From assembly GCA_018660835.1 (NCBI GenBank), contig JABJJN010000018.1, positions 167,255-231,254 of the forward strand: DNA of 64,000 nucleotides. The letters are read 5' to 3'. Source of the stretch: Gemmatimonadota bacterium. GTDB lineage: Bacteria; Latescibacterota; UBA2968; UBA8231. Each line of letters begins with the position of its first letter. Position 1 is the stretch's first letter. The notes under the pieces were generated by a model. It saw only the letters and a list, made by a program, of their open reading frames with translations. It was not told the origin of the DNA and ran no database searches. The translations under genes and the position numbers were made by a program. Shown here in pieces: positions 52,861-63,480 of the stretch.

Positions 52861-55655
52861 TAACTGTCCAGCGTGCTTCTTATGGTCCGCAAGAGCTCCA
52901 TCGGACGTACCGGCTTAGGCAATAGAGCAGCGACCTGCCCCGTCCGTTGTCGTAGATCTCCGAAACCCGTAAACACGATCACAGGTAGATCAGGTCTGAT
53001 GTCGGCAAGATGCGTGAGCATGTCCTCGCCGGACATGATTGGCATCGACAAGTCGAGGAGGACCAGGTCAATGTCACCTGACGCGGCAATCTGTTCCAAC
53101 CCATCTGCCCCATTGACGGCCATCGTCACCGTATACCCGTGGCGCCGCAGGATCCGTCCCACAACGTCACGAATCATCGGTTCATCTTCGACGATGAGGA
53201 TGAACTCATCGCCATCTACCTTTGCTGGCGGATCATCGACATCATTGGCAGGTTCACCGGTCGAAACGGGCAGAAACATCGTCATCGTTGTCCCCTCCCC
53301 TTCGCGGCTATCGCATTCGACTCGCCCTCCATGCTGCTGAACAACGCCCTGCACAATCGACAGGCCGAGACCCGTGCCTTTGCCGGGCTCTTTGGTCGTA
53401 AAAAAGGGGTCGAAGACACGCTCGCGCACGTCATCACTCATCCCGCGACCACTGTCACGAACACTCACACGCACGACATCGTTTGTGTCCCCAACACCCT
53501 CGACCAAATCAGCCACCACATCGATCCTGGGTGCCCGCTCACGTAGTGCTTCCACCGCGTCACGCGCGTTGAGACACAGATTCAGAAGCACTTGCTCCAG
53601 TTGCGTCGCGTCCCCTTCGACGGCTGGCAAGTTGGCCGCCACGACGCAATGAAACTCGATTTCACGAGCAAAAACCTGTCGACACATCTTAGTGACTGCG
53701 TCCAGCAACCGCTCAACATCAATCGCCGTACGTTCAGGTTGCGGCCCACGTCGAGCGTAAGCCATTAGCTGGCGAACCAGTTCCGCCTGTGAACGCGAAC
53801 TGCGCAAGGCATCTTCAAGTGGCGCCTTGAGAGATTCGTCGCAGTCTTCAAGAACCAGGGACAGATTGCCGATCACTCCCTGTAGCAGATTGTTGAAATT
53901 GTGCGCGATCCCGGAGGTGAGTTGCCCCATTTCATCCATCTTTTGGGCAACTCGCAGCTGGCGTTCACGCTCGCTGATGAGTCGGTAGAGACGAGCATGA
54001 TGCAGGGCGATGGCAAAGTGATCCAGGACGGGTCTGAGATCCTCCAACACGCCAAGCACATCCTGGCGCTGGTCTTTGTTACTCCCCGTCGCGAGGACCG
54101 CTGTCACCTGGCCCAGATAGATGATTGGTATGAAATAGGCGACCTGATGGGCCGCCTTCTCACGGGTAGTGAAACGCTCATCGAATCTATCGTCCCAACC
54201 TTCGATGACGATCATTCGACCCGTGCGCGCCACTTCTGCCGTCACATTTGGCTCATCGATATCGTATTCTACACCGACTTTCTCAGGAGCCGTCGTGATC
54301 GTCTGCCATTCGCCATCATCTCGTTTGCTGCGCCACAGACTTCGCTCAACGCGTACCGTGTGTCTCTGGTCATCGACGACGGCAAGCACGAGGGATCTGA
54401 ACATGCCCATATCAAGCAATTGTCTGGCAAATCTGTCGAGGACCGAACTCTCTTCAGCTTCCTGATGGACTGCCGTCGTGATGTCATGCAGCGCAGCAAG
54501 CAGCAAATCTTTGGCAGCGAGTCGGGCATTGGCATCCTGCACCTCGGCCTCTCGCTCGCGCACCTTTGCCAGTTGCTGCTCAAGCAGGTGGTTTCGATCC
54601 GCCAGATCCTGTAGGTCTCGAGCTCGCTGCATGCCTTCGGCGAGGACCTCTGCAAGATCTCCAAACAACCCTACCTGGGCGTCATCGAATGCGCCCGGTT
54701 CGAAGCTGTTGAGTGCGAGAGTCCCGTAGGCAAAAGGAACATCGATCACCGATCGATATTCTTTATTGGGCTGCACAGCCCACGAAGAATCTCCGAAGGG
54801 ATCCTCCTTCCGCAGATCCTTGCGATAGACAACACGCCCCTGCGTGACGAAACGCAGAAGGCGCTCTGGCTTGGCTAGCCGCGAGTCGCGGTAGGCCCAC
54901 TCACCCTGGGATGTCTTAAGAGACTGACGGATTGCGGGCCCATCCTCTTCCTTCACGAGCAGATTAATCCCGTATTGCTCATAGTCGACATCGGCAATCT
55001 CGAGGCTCGCCTCGACCGCCTCCAGGACCGTATCCATGTCTGCTGGGTCCTGCATGTGCCAAACTCGTTGGCGTAGAAGGAGCACAGCTTCTCGATGAGA
55101 GTCAGACTGTTCCCGTGCTGCCATCTGGACACGCAACTGACGATTCGCACGCTCCAATTGTGTCGTGCGCTCGGCAACGTGCCCTTCCAATTCGCCCTTT
55201 GCAGCATAAAGCGCGTCCTGCGCCATTTTGAGTTCGGTGATATCCATATCGGAACCAACAAGACGACGAACATGTCCATCCGTATCACGCTGGACTTCGC
55301 CACGCGACAGAAACCAACGCACAGATCCATCGCGATGCAGCTTGCGATGAATGATGCTCAGATCTCCTTCACCGATACGCACACATTGTCTCACACGCTC
55401 AACAACCTCATCCACATCATCGGGATGTACGAGAGCGCTGTATTCCTGCATGTTCATTGGTCCCGACATCTGCTCGTGGCCCAACATGGCCAGCAAGTTC
55501 GAATCGACATAGAACGTGTCGGACTCGACTTCCCAGTCCCAGACACCAAGCATCCCGGCTCGTGCCGCGCGGGCGTACCGCTCTTGGGTCACAGCCAGAC
55601 GGGTCGCTGTCGTATCGACACTGTCGGCGCCGGACGCTGCATCGGGACAGGTCAT
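52860..55655 (-). CDS. Hybrid sensor histidine kinase / response regulator (PAS-GAF-GAF-HisKA-HATPase-REC)
   Basis: A 931-residue cytoplasmic sensor. PAS (about 30-145; [20 protein letters not shown]) is followed by a coiled coil, two GAF-like domains (about 195-350 and 395-550), HisKA with H585 in [16 protein letters not shown], an ATPase domain (N696 in [24 protein letters not shown]) and a C-terminal receiver (about 817-931) with phosphoacceptor D868 in LVLLDLSMP. No membrane segment is visible, so signals are likely intracellular. It begins inside the last 4 bases of the ABC exporter gene, suggesting it senses or controls the exporter's substrate. Confidence 0.95.
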   Translation of the reverse strand: MTCPDAASGADSVDTTATRLAVTQERYARAARAGMLGVWDWEVESDTFYVDSNLLAMLGHEQMSGPMNMQEYSALVHPDDVDEVVERVRQCVRIGEGDLSIIHRKLHRDGSVRWFLSRGEVQRDTDGHVRRLVGSDMDITELKMAQDALYAAKGELEGHVAERTTQLERANRQLRVQMAAREQSDSHREAVLLLRQRVWHMQDPADMDTVLEAVEASLEIADVDYEQYGINLLVKEEDGPAIRQSLKTSQGEWAYRDSRLAKPERLLRFVTQGRVVYRKDLRKEDPFGDSSWAVQPNKEYRSVIDVPFAYGTLALNSFEPGAFDDAQVGLFGDLAEVLAEGMQRARDLQDLADRNHLLEQQLAKVREREAEVQDANARLAAKDLLLAALHDITTAVHQEAEESSVLDRFARQLLDMGMFRSLVLAVVDDQRHTVRVERSLWRSKRDDGEWQTITTAPEKVGVEYDIDEPNVTAEVARTGRMIVIEGWDDRFDERFTTREKAAHQVAYFIPIIYLGQVTAVLATGSNKDQRQDVLGVLEDLRPVLDHFAIALHHARLYRLISERERQLRVAQKMDEMGQLTSGIAHNFNNLLQGVIGNLSLVLEDCDESLKAPLEDALRSSRSQAELVRQLMAYARRGPQPERTAIDVERLLDAVTKMCRQVFAREIEFHCVVAANLPAVEGDATQLEQVLLNLCLNARDAVEALRERAPRIDVVADLVEGVGDTNDVVRVSVRDSGRGMSDDVRERVFDPFFTTKEPGKGTGLGLSIVQGVVQQHGGRVECDSREGEGTTMTMFLPVSTGEPANDVDDPPAKVDGDEFILIVEDEPMIRDVVGRILRRHGYTVTMAVNGADGLEQIAASGDIDLVLLDLSMPIMSGEDMLTHLADIRPDLPVIVFTGFGDLRQRTGQVAALLPKPVRPMELLRTIRSTLDS

Positions 55656-57934
55656 GAGCGACCGCCACCTACGGCCATGACCGCCGTCGTCTCTTGCTGC
55701 GTCGTGACAAGCTTATGAAAGATGCCTTCCAGTTCCATCAACTCTTCATGCGTACCAACTTCGGCGACTTTTCCCTCGTCAATGACGACGAGACGGTGGG
55801 CACTGCGCAGGGTAGACAGTCTGTGAGCAATTGCAAAGGTCGTACGCCCCTTGATCAATCTCTGTATCGCTTCCTGCAGCTTCTTCTCGGTGGGCGTATC
55901 CACCGCTGACGTCGCCTCATCTAGAATCAGAATGCGCGGATCGTGAAGAATGGCGCGAGCGATGGAGATTCTCTGACGCTCCCCTCCAGACAGGCGTCCA
56001 CCTCGTTCACCGACAAGCATATCATAGCCTTCAGGCTTGGTGACAATGAATTCGTGCGCATTGGCGGCACGCGCAGCGCTGACAATATCCCCAAAGGAGG
56101 CATCGGGCTTCCCGTAGCCGATGTTCTCGACAATCGTGCCACTGAAAAGAAATGGCTCCTGCGATACCAATCCTACCTGTCCCCTCAGGTCCTCCAATCT
56201 CACAGACTGCAGGTCGTGTCCATCGATCTCTACCTGACCCTTGTCGGGATCGTAGAACCGACAGATGAGATTGATGAGAGTCGACTTCCCCACCCCTGAC
56301 TTGCCGACGAGTCCGATCATTTCCCCAGGGCTCACGTCCAGATCTACTCCCTTGAGAACCGGCTTTCCGGGATCGTAGCCAAAATGCACATCTCGAAACA
56401 CGACCCTCCCCTTCAACGTCGGAATAGAGACGGCGCCCGGCGCCGAGAAAGGTTCCGCTCTGGCGTCGATCACTTCGAAGATGCGTTCCGCACCGGCTAA
56501 CGCTCGTGTGAGAAAGTTGTTCACGTTGGAGAGAAATTGCAGTGGCCGATAGAGTTGCCAGATATAGGCAACGAAGAGCATCAACACGCCGAGTTTCATC
56601 GAGCCGTCAAGGATCTTCTGTCCGCCAAAGTACCACACCAGAAAGATCCCGAAACTCATGATGAAACCGAGTATGGCGGAGAAGATGAACCAGGACCGTT
56701 CGGCGGTGACGAGGGAGTCCCGTAGTTCGTTGTTGCCTCTGCTGAATACGGCCATTTCACGATTCTCCTGGCCAAAGGCTTTGATGATTCGGATTCCCGA
56801 AATTGACTCATTCAGGTGAATGTGAAAACGCGACATCTTTGCGTGGAATTTGGTCCAAAGCCGATTCAGCGTTTTGAACTTGAACAGACCGCCGACGACG
56901 ATGAAAGGCACTGGGAACAGAACATAGAGGGTCAACTCCCAACTCCAGTAGAGCAGAAGGCCCAGGACGCCAATCAGCGTCAGCAGATTGCTGAAGATGA
57001 ATGGCAGCCCGAAGAGAAGAAACATCTCCAGTCGGTCTGCATCATTCATAAAGCGCGACATGAGTGAACCTACCTGACGCTTGTCGTAAAAGCGCACGGG
57101 CAGAAATTGCAGCGCGTGGTAGAGCTGTCGCCTGATTTCCAGAGAAGAGACACCGGACAATTTCGCACGCAATACGGCACTCGACAGGTCAAGACCGTAG
57201 TGCAAGAGGCGTATGATGAGCAGGCCGGCGACGAAGAGATTGAGAAGTTCGAGCGCATTGTCAGGTCGAGGCGTCAGGACATCATCTATGATGTATTTGA
57301 CGATGACCGGCGGCGCCAGATCGGCGACAGTCATCAGCAATGACACGACAACAAAGAAGACGGCCTCTCTCTTGAGTGTCGCCAGAAACATGGCGATGCG
57401 TTTGATCGTGTCCCACTTGCTGATACAGAAAGGACAGAAGCCATCTTTCTCAGGCAGCAGTCGGTCGCACACTTCACAGCGGGTGCGTTCCAGTTGTGTG
57501 GGCAGCGTCGGTGCCTCTCCCTTGGAAAGATCCTTGATCGCGCCCGCCGCTTCCGAAAATTTAGCCGCCAAAGAGAGGGAATACGAGATCGACTCAATGC
57601 CTCTTGCCTCGCTGCCTGCCGTGTCGCTCTCGATCTCCAGACGAACGGCGCCAACCAGTTCGATCGTACGCGCTTCTTGGATACGGTCCATGACAATGTC
57701 TGTCACGGCCTCGTCAGCCGCCCCTGCACTGAGCATCGCCGGACGGATGATGAGTACCCGCTTGTCCGTAACGACAAGCCATGACTCACCGTAGGTCTGC
57801 TCTGTCGCCATATCGGAGGCGATCTGTATGTGCGTCGTCTCCTGTGCCTCCATCCTGGCGGCAACGATTTCTGCCACCGAGATCGGGGCTGTCTCGCGGA
57901 AGCCCGGATCCAATTCTTGTGTCAGCTCGTGCAT
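55652..57934 (-). CDS. ABC exporter half-transporter with PH-like domain and zinc ribbon (second of pair)
   Basis: A 760-residue protein. Residues about 25-140 look like a bacterial PH-type domain (SWLVVTDKRVLII). A zinc ribbon follows, CEVC-x10-CPFC (C153, C156, C167, C170), then six membrane helices (about 180-475) and a nucleotide-binding domain with Walker A GLVGKSGVGKSTLINL, signature RLSGGERQRISIARAIL and Walker B ILILDEATSAVD. Both ATP-site motifs look intact. It is 6 bp downstream of a paralogue of the same build, so the two probably form a heterodimeric exporter; the substrate is unknown. Confidence 0.93.
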   Translation of the reverse strand: MHELTQELDPGFRETAPISVAEIVAARMEAQETTHIQIASDMATEQTYGESWLVVTDKRVLIIRPAMLSAGAADEAVTDIVMDRIQEARTIELVGAVRLEIESDTAGSEARGIESISYSLSLAAKFSEAAGAIKDLSKGEAPTLPTQLERTRCEVCDRLLPEKDGFCPFCISKWDTIKRIAMFLATLKREAVFFVVVSLLMTVADLAPPVIVKYIIDDVLTPRPDNALELLNLFVAGLLIIRLLHYGLDLSSAVLRAKLSGVSSLEIRRQLYHALQFLPVRFYDKRQVGSLMSRFMNDADRLEMFLLFGLPFIFSNLLTLIGVLGLLLYWSWELTLYVLFPVPFIVVGGLFKFKTLNRLWTKFHAKMSRFHIHLNESISGIRIIKAFGQENREMAVFSRGNNELRDSLVTAERSWFIFSAILGFIMSFGIFLVWYFGGQKILDGSMKLGVLMLFVAYIWQLYRPLQFLSNVNNFLTRALAGAERIFEVIDARAEPFSAPGAVSIPTLKGRVVFRDVHFGYDPGKPVLKGVDLDVSPGEMIGLVGKSGVGKSTLINLICRFYDPDKGQVEIDGHDLQSVRLEDLRGQVGLVSQEPFLFSGTIVENIGYGKPDASFGDIVSAARAANAHEFIVTKPEGYDMLVGERGGRLSGGERQRISIARAILHDPRILILDEATSAVDTPTEKKLQEAIQRLIKGRTTFAIAHRLSTLRSAHRLVVIDEGKVAEVGTHEELMELEGIFHKLVTTQQETTAVMAVGGGRS

Positions 57935-57940
57935 CGATTC

Positions 57941-60205
57941 CTACTCACTCACGCCGATGATCTGAGCAACTTCCTGCTGCAACCGCACCAACTCGGCGAA
58001 ATGTCCATCAACCTCGAGCAACTCCTCATGGGACCCAACCTCCATCACGCGACCATTGCTCAACACCACAAGTCGGTCCGCATTTCGTAGCGTCGAGAGA
58101 CGATGAGCGATGGCAAAGGTCGTCCGCCCCTTCACGAGGCGGCCAAGCGATTCCTGGATCTGCTTTTCTGTCTCCACATCGACGGATGATGTTGCCTCAT
58201 CGAGTATGAGCACCCGCGGATTGTGTAAGATGGCGCGAGCGATGGCGATCCGCTGGCGTTCGCCGCCGGAGAGTCCAACACCGCGTTCGCCAATCCGCGT
58301 ATCATAGCCGTCCCCCTTTGCAAGTATGAATTGATGCGCATTCGCTGCCCGTGCGGCGTCCATGATCTGCGACAGGCTTGCATCGGGACGACCGTAGCAG
58401 ATGTTGTCGGCAATCGATCCGGAGAATAGGACTGGGTCCTGAGGCACGATACCAATCTGACGTCGCAGATCTTCAAGTCTGATATCACGAATGTCCACGC
58501 CGTCAATCTCGATGCCGCCATGATCGACATCGTAGAATCGGCACACGAGATTGACCGTCGTCGTCTTGCCGACGCCACTCTTACCGACGAGACCAATCAT
58601 CTCTCCGGGCTGTACGTCGAGGTTGATGTCATGCAGGACCGGTTTGCTCTTGTCGTAACCAAAGGTCACGCCAGAAAAACGAACGGCGCCTTCTATGCGT
58701 GGTATCTTCCGGGCCTTGGGATCGTCATAGGCCTCTGGTGGGGTATCGATGACCTCGAAGATTCTCTCAGCTCCAGCAAAAGCCCGAGTCATCCACGTAT
58801 TGACCTCAGAGAACCACTCGAGCGGCCCATAGACCATCCACATGTATGAATAGAGAGCGAGCAGATCGCCCAGGGTAAGCTCGTCGCCAAGGACTTCCCG
58901 ACCACCAAAATACCAGATAATGAGCATCCCACTACCACTGATCACGGACATCGTCGCCCACAGAACATTCCAGTTCATTGCGGTACGCACGGAGACATCG
59001 GCGAGATCTTCGTTTGCCCTGTCGAAGGTCTCGATCTCGCGCTGCTCCTGGGCAAAGGCCTTTACGACGCGAATGCCATTGAGCGACTCGTTCAGCCGAG
59101 TACTGAGCTTCGACCAACCTTGTTGATATTTGTGAAAGAGGCGCCGCATTCTCTTCCAGAACAACCAGCTCCACACACCCATCAGCGGCACGGGAATCAG
59201 GATCAGCAGAGTCACCTTCCAGCTGATATGGAGCATCAGGCCGAGAATGCCAACCATCATCAGCGCATTGATGATGACATAGGGCAGTCCATCGATAAGG
59301 AACTCCTGCAACGTGCCCGAGTCTCTCGAGACACGCGAGATCAGCGATCCAGTTGAGCGTTTGTCGTAGAATTGCAGCGACAGCATTTCGAGGCGTCGAT
59401 ACAACTGCGCCCGGATGTCTGCCGTAATGCGTGCACTGAGCCACGTATTCGTCCACCCATGAACCAGTTCGGCCGTCCAGCTGAACAGACGCACACCCGC
59501 GAGCATCATCACGAGAGAGCCGAGCAGGACGAGACGCTCATCTACTGGGGGAATCGGCTCAGCGACCGGAGCCATGACGTCATCGATGAGTCGCCGGGTC
59601 ACAAGAGGGGGCGCAAGTTCGGCGAGTGTCATCGCAACGGACGCGACGGCAAGGGTCACTGCCCGCCAGCGATGCGGCGCCATGTAACTGACGATGCGGC
59701 CAAGGGTGGCGAAGCGCCGCACACAGGCCGGGCAAAGACTGTTTTTCTCAGGAAGGAGCCGGCCGCACCGATCACAACGGATGCGATCAAGGGTCGCCCG
59801 AATGAGGAAATCCTCGCCCTTGCGCAACTGCTCCAATCCTCGCGCAACCTCAGAGAATTTGACCGCTTCGGTGCTGCTGTAGGTGACCCGGATCGTTGGC
59901 GCGGACTTACGTTCGATCGTCAGTTCGCCGCCACCCACCAGCGCGTCGGCACGGGTGAACGCCAATTCGTCAATGCTCGCCTCGGCGACGACGTCGCCGA
60001 TGACCGACATGACAATCGCCCGGCGCTCAGTCACGATAACCCAGCGCCGGCCGTAACGGAGTTCGTCGGTCAGATCCGTGTCGACACGGATCAGTTCATG
60101 CTCCCCACTGGCCAACAGCGTTTCAAGGGCACGTGTTACTTGCGGCGGTGCAGCCTCCAGTAACCGCCCAGATTCGGGTTGATCGGACACCTGTGACAAC
60201 CCCAT
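57941..60205 (-). CDS. ABC exporter half-transporter with PH-like domain and zinc ribbon (first of pair)
   Basis: A 754-residue paralogue of the next gene. The PH-like domain spans about 30-130 (GRRWVIVTERRAIVMSVIGD, ELTIERKSAPTIRVTYSSTE). The zinc ribbon is CDRC-x10-CPAC (C144, C147, C158, C161). Membrane helices are at about 170-465, and the nucleotide-binding domain (about 495-745) has Walker A GKSGVGKTTTVNL, signature GLSGGERQRIAIARAIL and ILILDEATSSVD. A hairpin lies just before the ATG, and no Shine-Dalgarno is visible. It is the first gene of the exporter-kinase-EEP operon. Confidence 0.93.
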   Translation of the reverse strand: MGLSQVSDQPESGRLLEAAPPQVTRALETLLASGEHELIRVDTDLTDELRYGRRWVIVTERRAIVMSVIGDVVAEASIDELAFTRADALVGGGELTIERKSAPTIRVTYSSTEAVKFSEVARGLEQLRKGEDFLIRATLDRIRCDRCGRLLPEKNSLCPACVRRFATLGRIVSYMAPHRWRAVTLAVASVAMTLAELAPPLVTRRLIDDVMAPVAEPIPPVDERLVLLGSLVMMLAGVRLFSWTAELVHGWTNTWLSARITADIRAQLYRRLEMLSLQFYDKRSTGSLISRVSRDSGTLQEFLIDGLPYVIINALMMVGILGLMLHISWKVTLLILIPVPLMGVWSWLFWKRMRRLFHKYQQGWSKLSTRLNESLNGIRVVKAFAQEQREIETFDRANEDLADVSVRTAMNWNVLWATMSVISGSGMLIIWYFGGREVLGDELTLGDLLALYSYMWMVYGPLEWFSEVNTWMTRAFAGAERIFEVIDTPPEAYDDPKARKIPRIEGAVRFSGVTFGYDKSKPVLHDINLDVQPGEMIGLVGKSGVGKTTTVNLVCRFYDVDHGGIEIDGVDIRDIRLEDLRRQIGIVPQDPVLFSGSIADNICYGRPDASLSQIMDAARAANAHQFILAKGDGYDTRIGERGVGLSGGERQRIAIARAILHNPRVLILDEATSSVDVETEKQIQESLGRLVKGRTTFAIAHRLSTLRNADRLVVLSNGRVMEVGSHEELLEVDGHFAELVRLQQEVAQIIGVSE

Positions 60206-60219
60206 CGACGTAAGAGAAT

Positions 60220-60245
60220 GGCCACAGGGCTGTATTCCTGTGGCC
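60220..60245 (-). terminator. Strong hairpin between the secreted protein gene and the ABC pair
   Basis: A 9-bp perfect stem (GGCCACAGG / CCTGTGGCC) with an 8-base loop lies 93 bp beyond the stop of the 60339-62282 gene and 14 bp before the ABC start. A U-run is absent on the minus strand (ATTCTCTTA follows), so it may be a factor-dependent terminator or an attenuator. Confidence 0.45.
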
Positions 60246-60338
60246 CTTGCGACAGACTGATACAGTCTGATGCGCGAAAACTACCCGGGTGTCGGAATCT
60301 GGTCAATGTGTTGGGTAGCGAGCGCGATGACCCGTATC

Positions 60339-62282
60339 TCAGTAGGCGATGGCCAGGGTCCCCGTCCTGCTCTGGTCCTTGTGGGCACCCGACACGACAA
60401 GTCGGTACACATAGAGTCCGGGCGGCGCCTGACGGCCATCCGCGCGAATGCCATTCCACATCAGTTCGTGCCGCCCTGCCGCCTGGAGTTGCCGTTGCCG
60501 AAAGATCCGCTGGCCACTCATATCCAGGATTTCGAACTCGACATCAACATCCGAGATCAGCTGCAGCAGACTGTAGTTGAGAACAAGGTCGTCATTGCTG
60601 CCATCCCGATTAGGCGTCACCACCCTGTTGCTCACCTCGAAGGCAGAAATCAGATCTCCCGTCAGATCCCAGAAGACGCCGACCTCGTCCGACCCAGCCT
60701 CTGGATTGGCATCACCAGGCAGGACATCCTGGGAGACTTCCCCCGTTCGCTCGTCGAGGACACGGCCAGAGAATGGGGTTCCGTGCAGAAACACGCGCGC
60801 ATCGAAATCGACTGAGACCAGGACCGTATCGGCCTGAGCCTCTACTGCATCGGCGGCGAAATGGATCGACACGCCGGCAGAATCAATGCTGCTGAGAAAT
60901 GGGACTGACTCCCCATCAATCTTCAGATTGCGGATCGATCCAGATAGAATCGAGGCTGGCGTATCGATGCGCAGACCATCAAATCCCATGTTGTTGCGCC
61001 CCAGAACGGCGCGGAACCAGTAGCGTAGTGAATTCACTTCCCCCGGAACGACCTCGGCAGGTTCGATTTCGCCGATCAGATCATCCGCCAGCAGATTCTG
61101 TGAGAATTCGATACTCAAGCTATCAAGACGCGGACGCTGGAGAGGTGTGTCGCTCTCAAAGGAGACTTCAACCTCGAGAGCTCGACGCGGGCCAAGTGCA
61201 TGCAGCTGGATTCCCGACACGGCGTAGGGCGCCGACCACTCATCCCAGTTTTCCGTGTCGATGACGACATCGCCCTGCTGACTGGCGCGCAAACTCTCGT
61301 AGCGCGCCCGGCTGACCTGTGTCTGTCCGGTCAAACCGAATCCCGTGCGCTCGAAATACCGATTTGGTTCTGTCGTGCGCCCCGTGCGAGTACGGATACT
61401 CACACTCGTGCCCTCAGGTATCTGCCCATGCCAATCGATACGACCAAGATTCACCAAGCCGCCCAGATCAATCACCTGAGACCGATAGGTTGAGGAGAGA
61501 ACGAATCCGGCCCCCCACACCTGAAACTCATCTATCTCCCATCCTTCTGGATCGGGAAGACTGTTGAAGTCATTGAAAGCGAGATAGCGGGCTTGTGTGA
61601 GGGGAATGCCTTCGCCGATCACACCGGGCTGTGCGTTGTCGAAGTCTTCTTCTTCGACGAAATCGTCACGCAACAACAGTGGCCAATCCTCGATGAAGGG
61701 GAACCACGACACCCAGACACCGAAGACAGTGCGATCAGGGATTTCGACGGCATCAATTCCGGGATGGACGAACAGTTGATAACCACGGACGAACCACTCC
61801 GGCCGCTCAGGATGGGCGCGGAAACTGAGACTGTCGATGCCAAATCGGCCGCCGAGATCGACAATGACGGTGACATCCTGAAACTGATCCGTGATCCGGG
61901 GATTCCCGGACTTGTCGCGTCCCGTGAGGAATTCTCGTTTCCACAGTTCACGTGCCAGGGACCGAATCCCCCAGCCCTTCTCGGCCGTACCATTGACGCC
62001 AAATAGCAGCAACTCGTCGGCGAAGTGTGTCGCTTGCACCCAACCACCGCGACTCACAGCGGAAGCGGCCAGATTCTCCCCCGAAACATCGATCGGCTGC
62101 AGCCATCCACTGGCATCTTCAAGATTCGGCATAGTGGCCGCCTCCTGTTCCCAGGAGTTCGATCGTTCCCCGAGAACAAACCGATCCTTCGCCAGGCAGG
62201 GCCCTGTCAGTATCAACGCACACAGAATCACCTGCACCGCACATGTGCCACCGTAAGCGAATCTGTCGGCTGACATCTGCAT
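60339..62282 (-). CDS. Secreted protein with FlgD-Ig-type C-terminal domain
   Basis: A 647-residue exported protein with a hydrophobic signal segment (about 14-31). The middle has discoidin-like sandwich stretches (VTVIVDLGGRFGIDSLSFRA; VIDLGGLVNLGRIDWHGQIP). The end (about 555-647) is a FlgD-Ig/propeptide-like domain: NRVVTPNRDGSNDDLVLNYS, RQLQAAGRHELMWNGIRADG, then RQAPPGLYVYRLVVSG. Such domains cap extracellular proteins in FCB-group bacteria and can mark sorting. Function unknown. It sits 9 bp after the truncated outer-membrane barrel gene, so they were one operon. Confidence 0.78.
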   Translation of the reverse strand: MQMSADRFAYGGTCAVQVILCALILTGPCLAKDRFVLGERSNSWEQEAATMPNLEDASGWLQPIDVSGENLAASAVSRGGWVQATHFADELLLFGVNGTAEKGWGIRSLARELWKREFLTGRDKSGNPRITDQFQDVTVIVDLGGRFGIDSLSFRAHPERPEWFVRGYQLFVHPGIDAVEIPDRTVFGVWVSWFPFIEDWPLLLRDDFVEEEDFDNAQPGVIGEGIPLTQARYLAFNDFNSLPDPEGWEIDEFQVWGAGFVLSSTYRSQVIDLGGLVNLGRIDWHGQIPEGTSVSIRTRTGRTTEPNRYFERTGFGLTGQTQVSRARYESLRASQQGDVVIDTENWDEWSAPYAVSGIQLHALGPRRALEVEVSFESDTPLQRPRLDSLSIEFSQNLLADDLIGEIEPAEVVPGEVNSLRYWFRAVLGRNNMGFDGLRIDTPASILSGSIRNLKIDGESVPFLSSIDSAGVSIHFAADAVEAQADTVLVSVDFDARVFLHGTPFSGRVLDERTGEVSQDVLPGDANPEAGSDEVGVFWDLTGDLISAFEVSNRVVTPNRDGSNDDLVLNYSLLQLISDVDVEFEILDMSGQRIFRQRQLQAAGRHELMWNGIRADGRQAPPGLYVYRLVVSGAHKDQSRTGTLAIAY

Positions 62283-62291
62283 CAGATCAGC

Positions 62292-63425
62292 TCAATCAAG
62301 ACCGGCGAAGACGGTGATAAAGGTCTGACCACCACTGAGTGTTCGGTCCTTGAGAACCTGACGATTCCAGCGGCCGCCGATGTTGATCGCCATGGCATAG
62401 CCAAGATATTGCTCGCGCATGGCGATCTGAGCGCTGACGATCGACTCGTGATAGTCATCATCGCCACGGATATCATTGAGCAGGACAAACTCTGTCCCCT
62501 GCTCCAACCACACTTTGCCCATCAACTGTTTGCGCAACATCAGGCCGAAGATGTTCGTCAGGTCTTTGGCTTTTCTGTCATAGAACAGATTACTGCTACG
62601 CTGGAAAGGCCGACGCCAGCGAAACATCGTCTTTACCCGTGGTTGCAGACTAAAACCTGCGATGGGATCAAAGGCATAGTCTGCACGCGCGATCATACCA
62701 ACAAAATGCGCATCGTTGAGGGTATCGGGCACTGCTCCGACCGAGGATAACCGGGACAGGTTGTCATCCCTCTGCCAGTAGGCCTGGTATTTGAGACTCG
62801 TACCCAGGTGTAGTCTTTCGATATGATCAAAGTCATAGCCGATGAACAGATCGTTGACGATCGTGTTCTGTGCTGGTAGCAGATCGTCGAACTCGTCAAT
62901 TGTCCCCTCTTCGTTGCCGGGAATGTCTCGCCAGACCAACTGATCGTCAGGGATATCATCCTCAACCAGTCGCAGATGCTCAAAGACACGAATATGCCCG
63001 CGGCGAGCGAACTCCTTATCTACCGTCAGCATTGTATAGAGGTCTCGGCTTTCGCGCCGATCCGACCACAACCACTCGTGTGCGTAGCCGACGCGCAGAT
63101 CGACATCGGGAACGATGGTCACGCCCGTGTAGCCATTGTAGCCACTTCGGTCTTGCTGATAGGGATAGTCAGGCAGTTCGTCATCCTCATAGACATCGAT
63201 CAGTGTGTTGTGATCCATATCTACACCAAACAGAAACTCCGGCGGATCGACGTGATATCTGAGAAATGGCTCGTCGTAATCGGGCCGCTTGTTGGCGTTC
63301 TGGTTGAAGTCTGAACGAAAGTCGTTGTTCGCATCCAGTCCGGGGAAAATGCCATTCTGGTCGCGTGCCTGATTGACACGCCCCCAATCGGCAAAACGAT
63401 CCTGATCATCATTGTCATCGACCAA
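62292..63425 (-). CDS. Outer-membrane beta-barrel protein, 5'-truncated
   Basis: A 377-residue C-terminal piece. Residues about 1-90 are an Asp/Asn-rich, calcium-binding-like region; the rest shows regular amphipathic strands (VDLRVGYAHEWLWSD; RLHLGTSLKYQAYWQR) and ends TFITVFAGLD, fitting a barrel. The listed TTG start is only the first usable codon. The coding-like frame (PYVIGGDRKTIDYESRLNNR) continues to 63497, where it meets a stop with no signal peptide. The real 5' end is therefore missing, cut at the junction with the TPR gene. Confidence 0.7.
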   Translation of the reverse strand: MVDDNDDQDRFADWGRVNQARDQNGIFPGLDANNDFRSDFNQNANKRPDYDEPFLRYHVDPPEFLFGVDMDHNTLIDVYEDDELPDYPYQQDRSGYNGYTGVTIVPDVDLRVGYAHEWLWSDRRESRDLYTMLTVDKEFARRGHIRVFEHLRLVEDDIPDDQLVWRDIPGNEEGTIDEFDDLLPAQNTIVNDLFIGYDFDHIERLHLGTSLKYQAYWQRDDNLSRLSSVGAVPDTLNDAHFVGMIARADYAFDPIAGFSLQPRVKTMFRWRRPFQRSSNLFYDRKAKDLTNIFGLMLRKQLMGKVWLEQGTEFVLLNDIRGDDDYHESIVSAQIAMREQYLGYAMAINIGGRWNRQVLKDRTLSGGQTFITVFAGLD

Positions 63426-63480
63426 TTCGAACCGATTGTTCAGACGACTCTCGTAGTCAATGGTCTTGCGATCGCCACCG

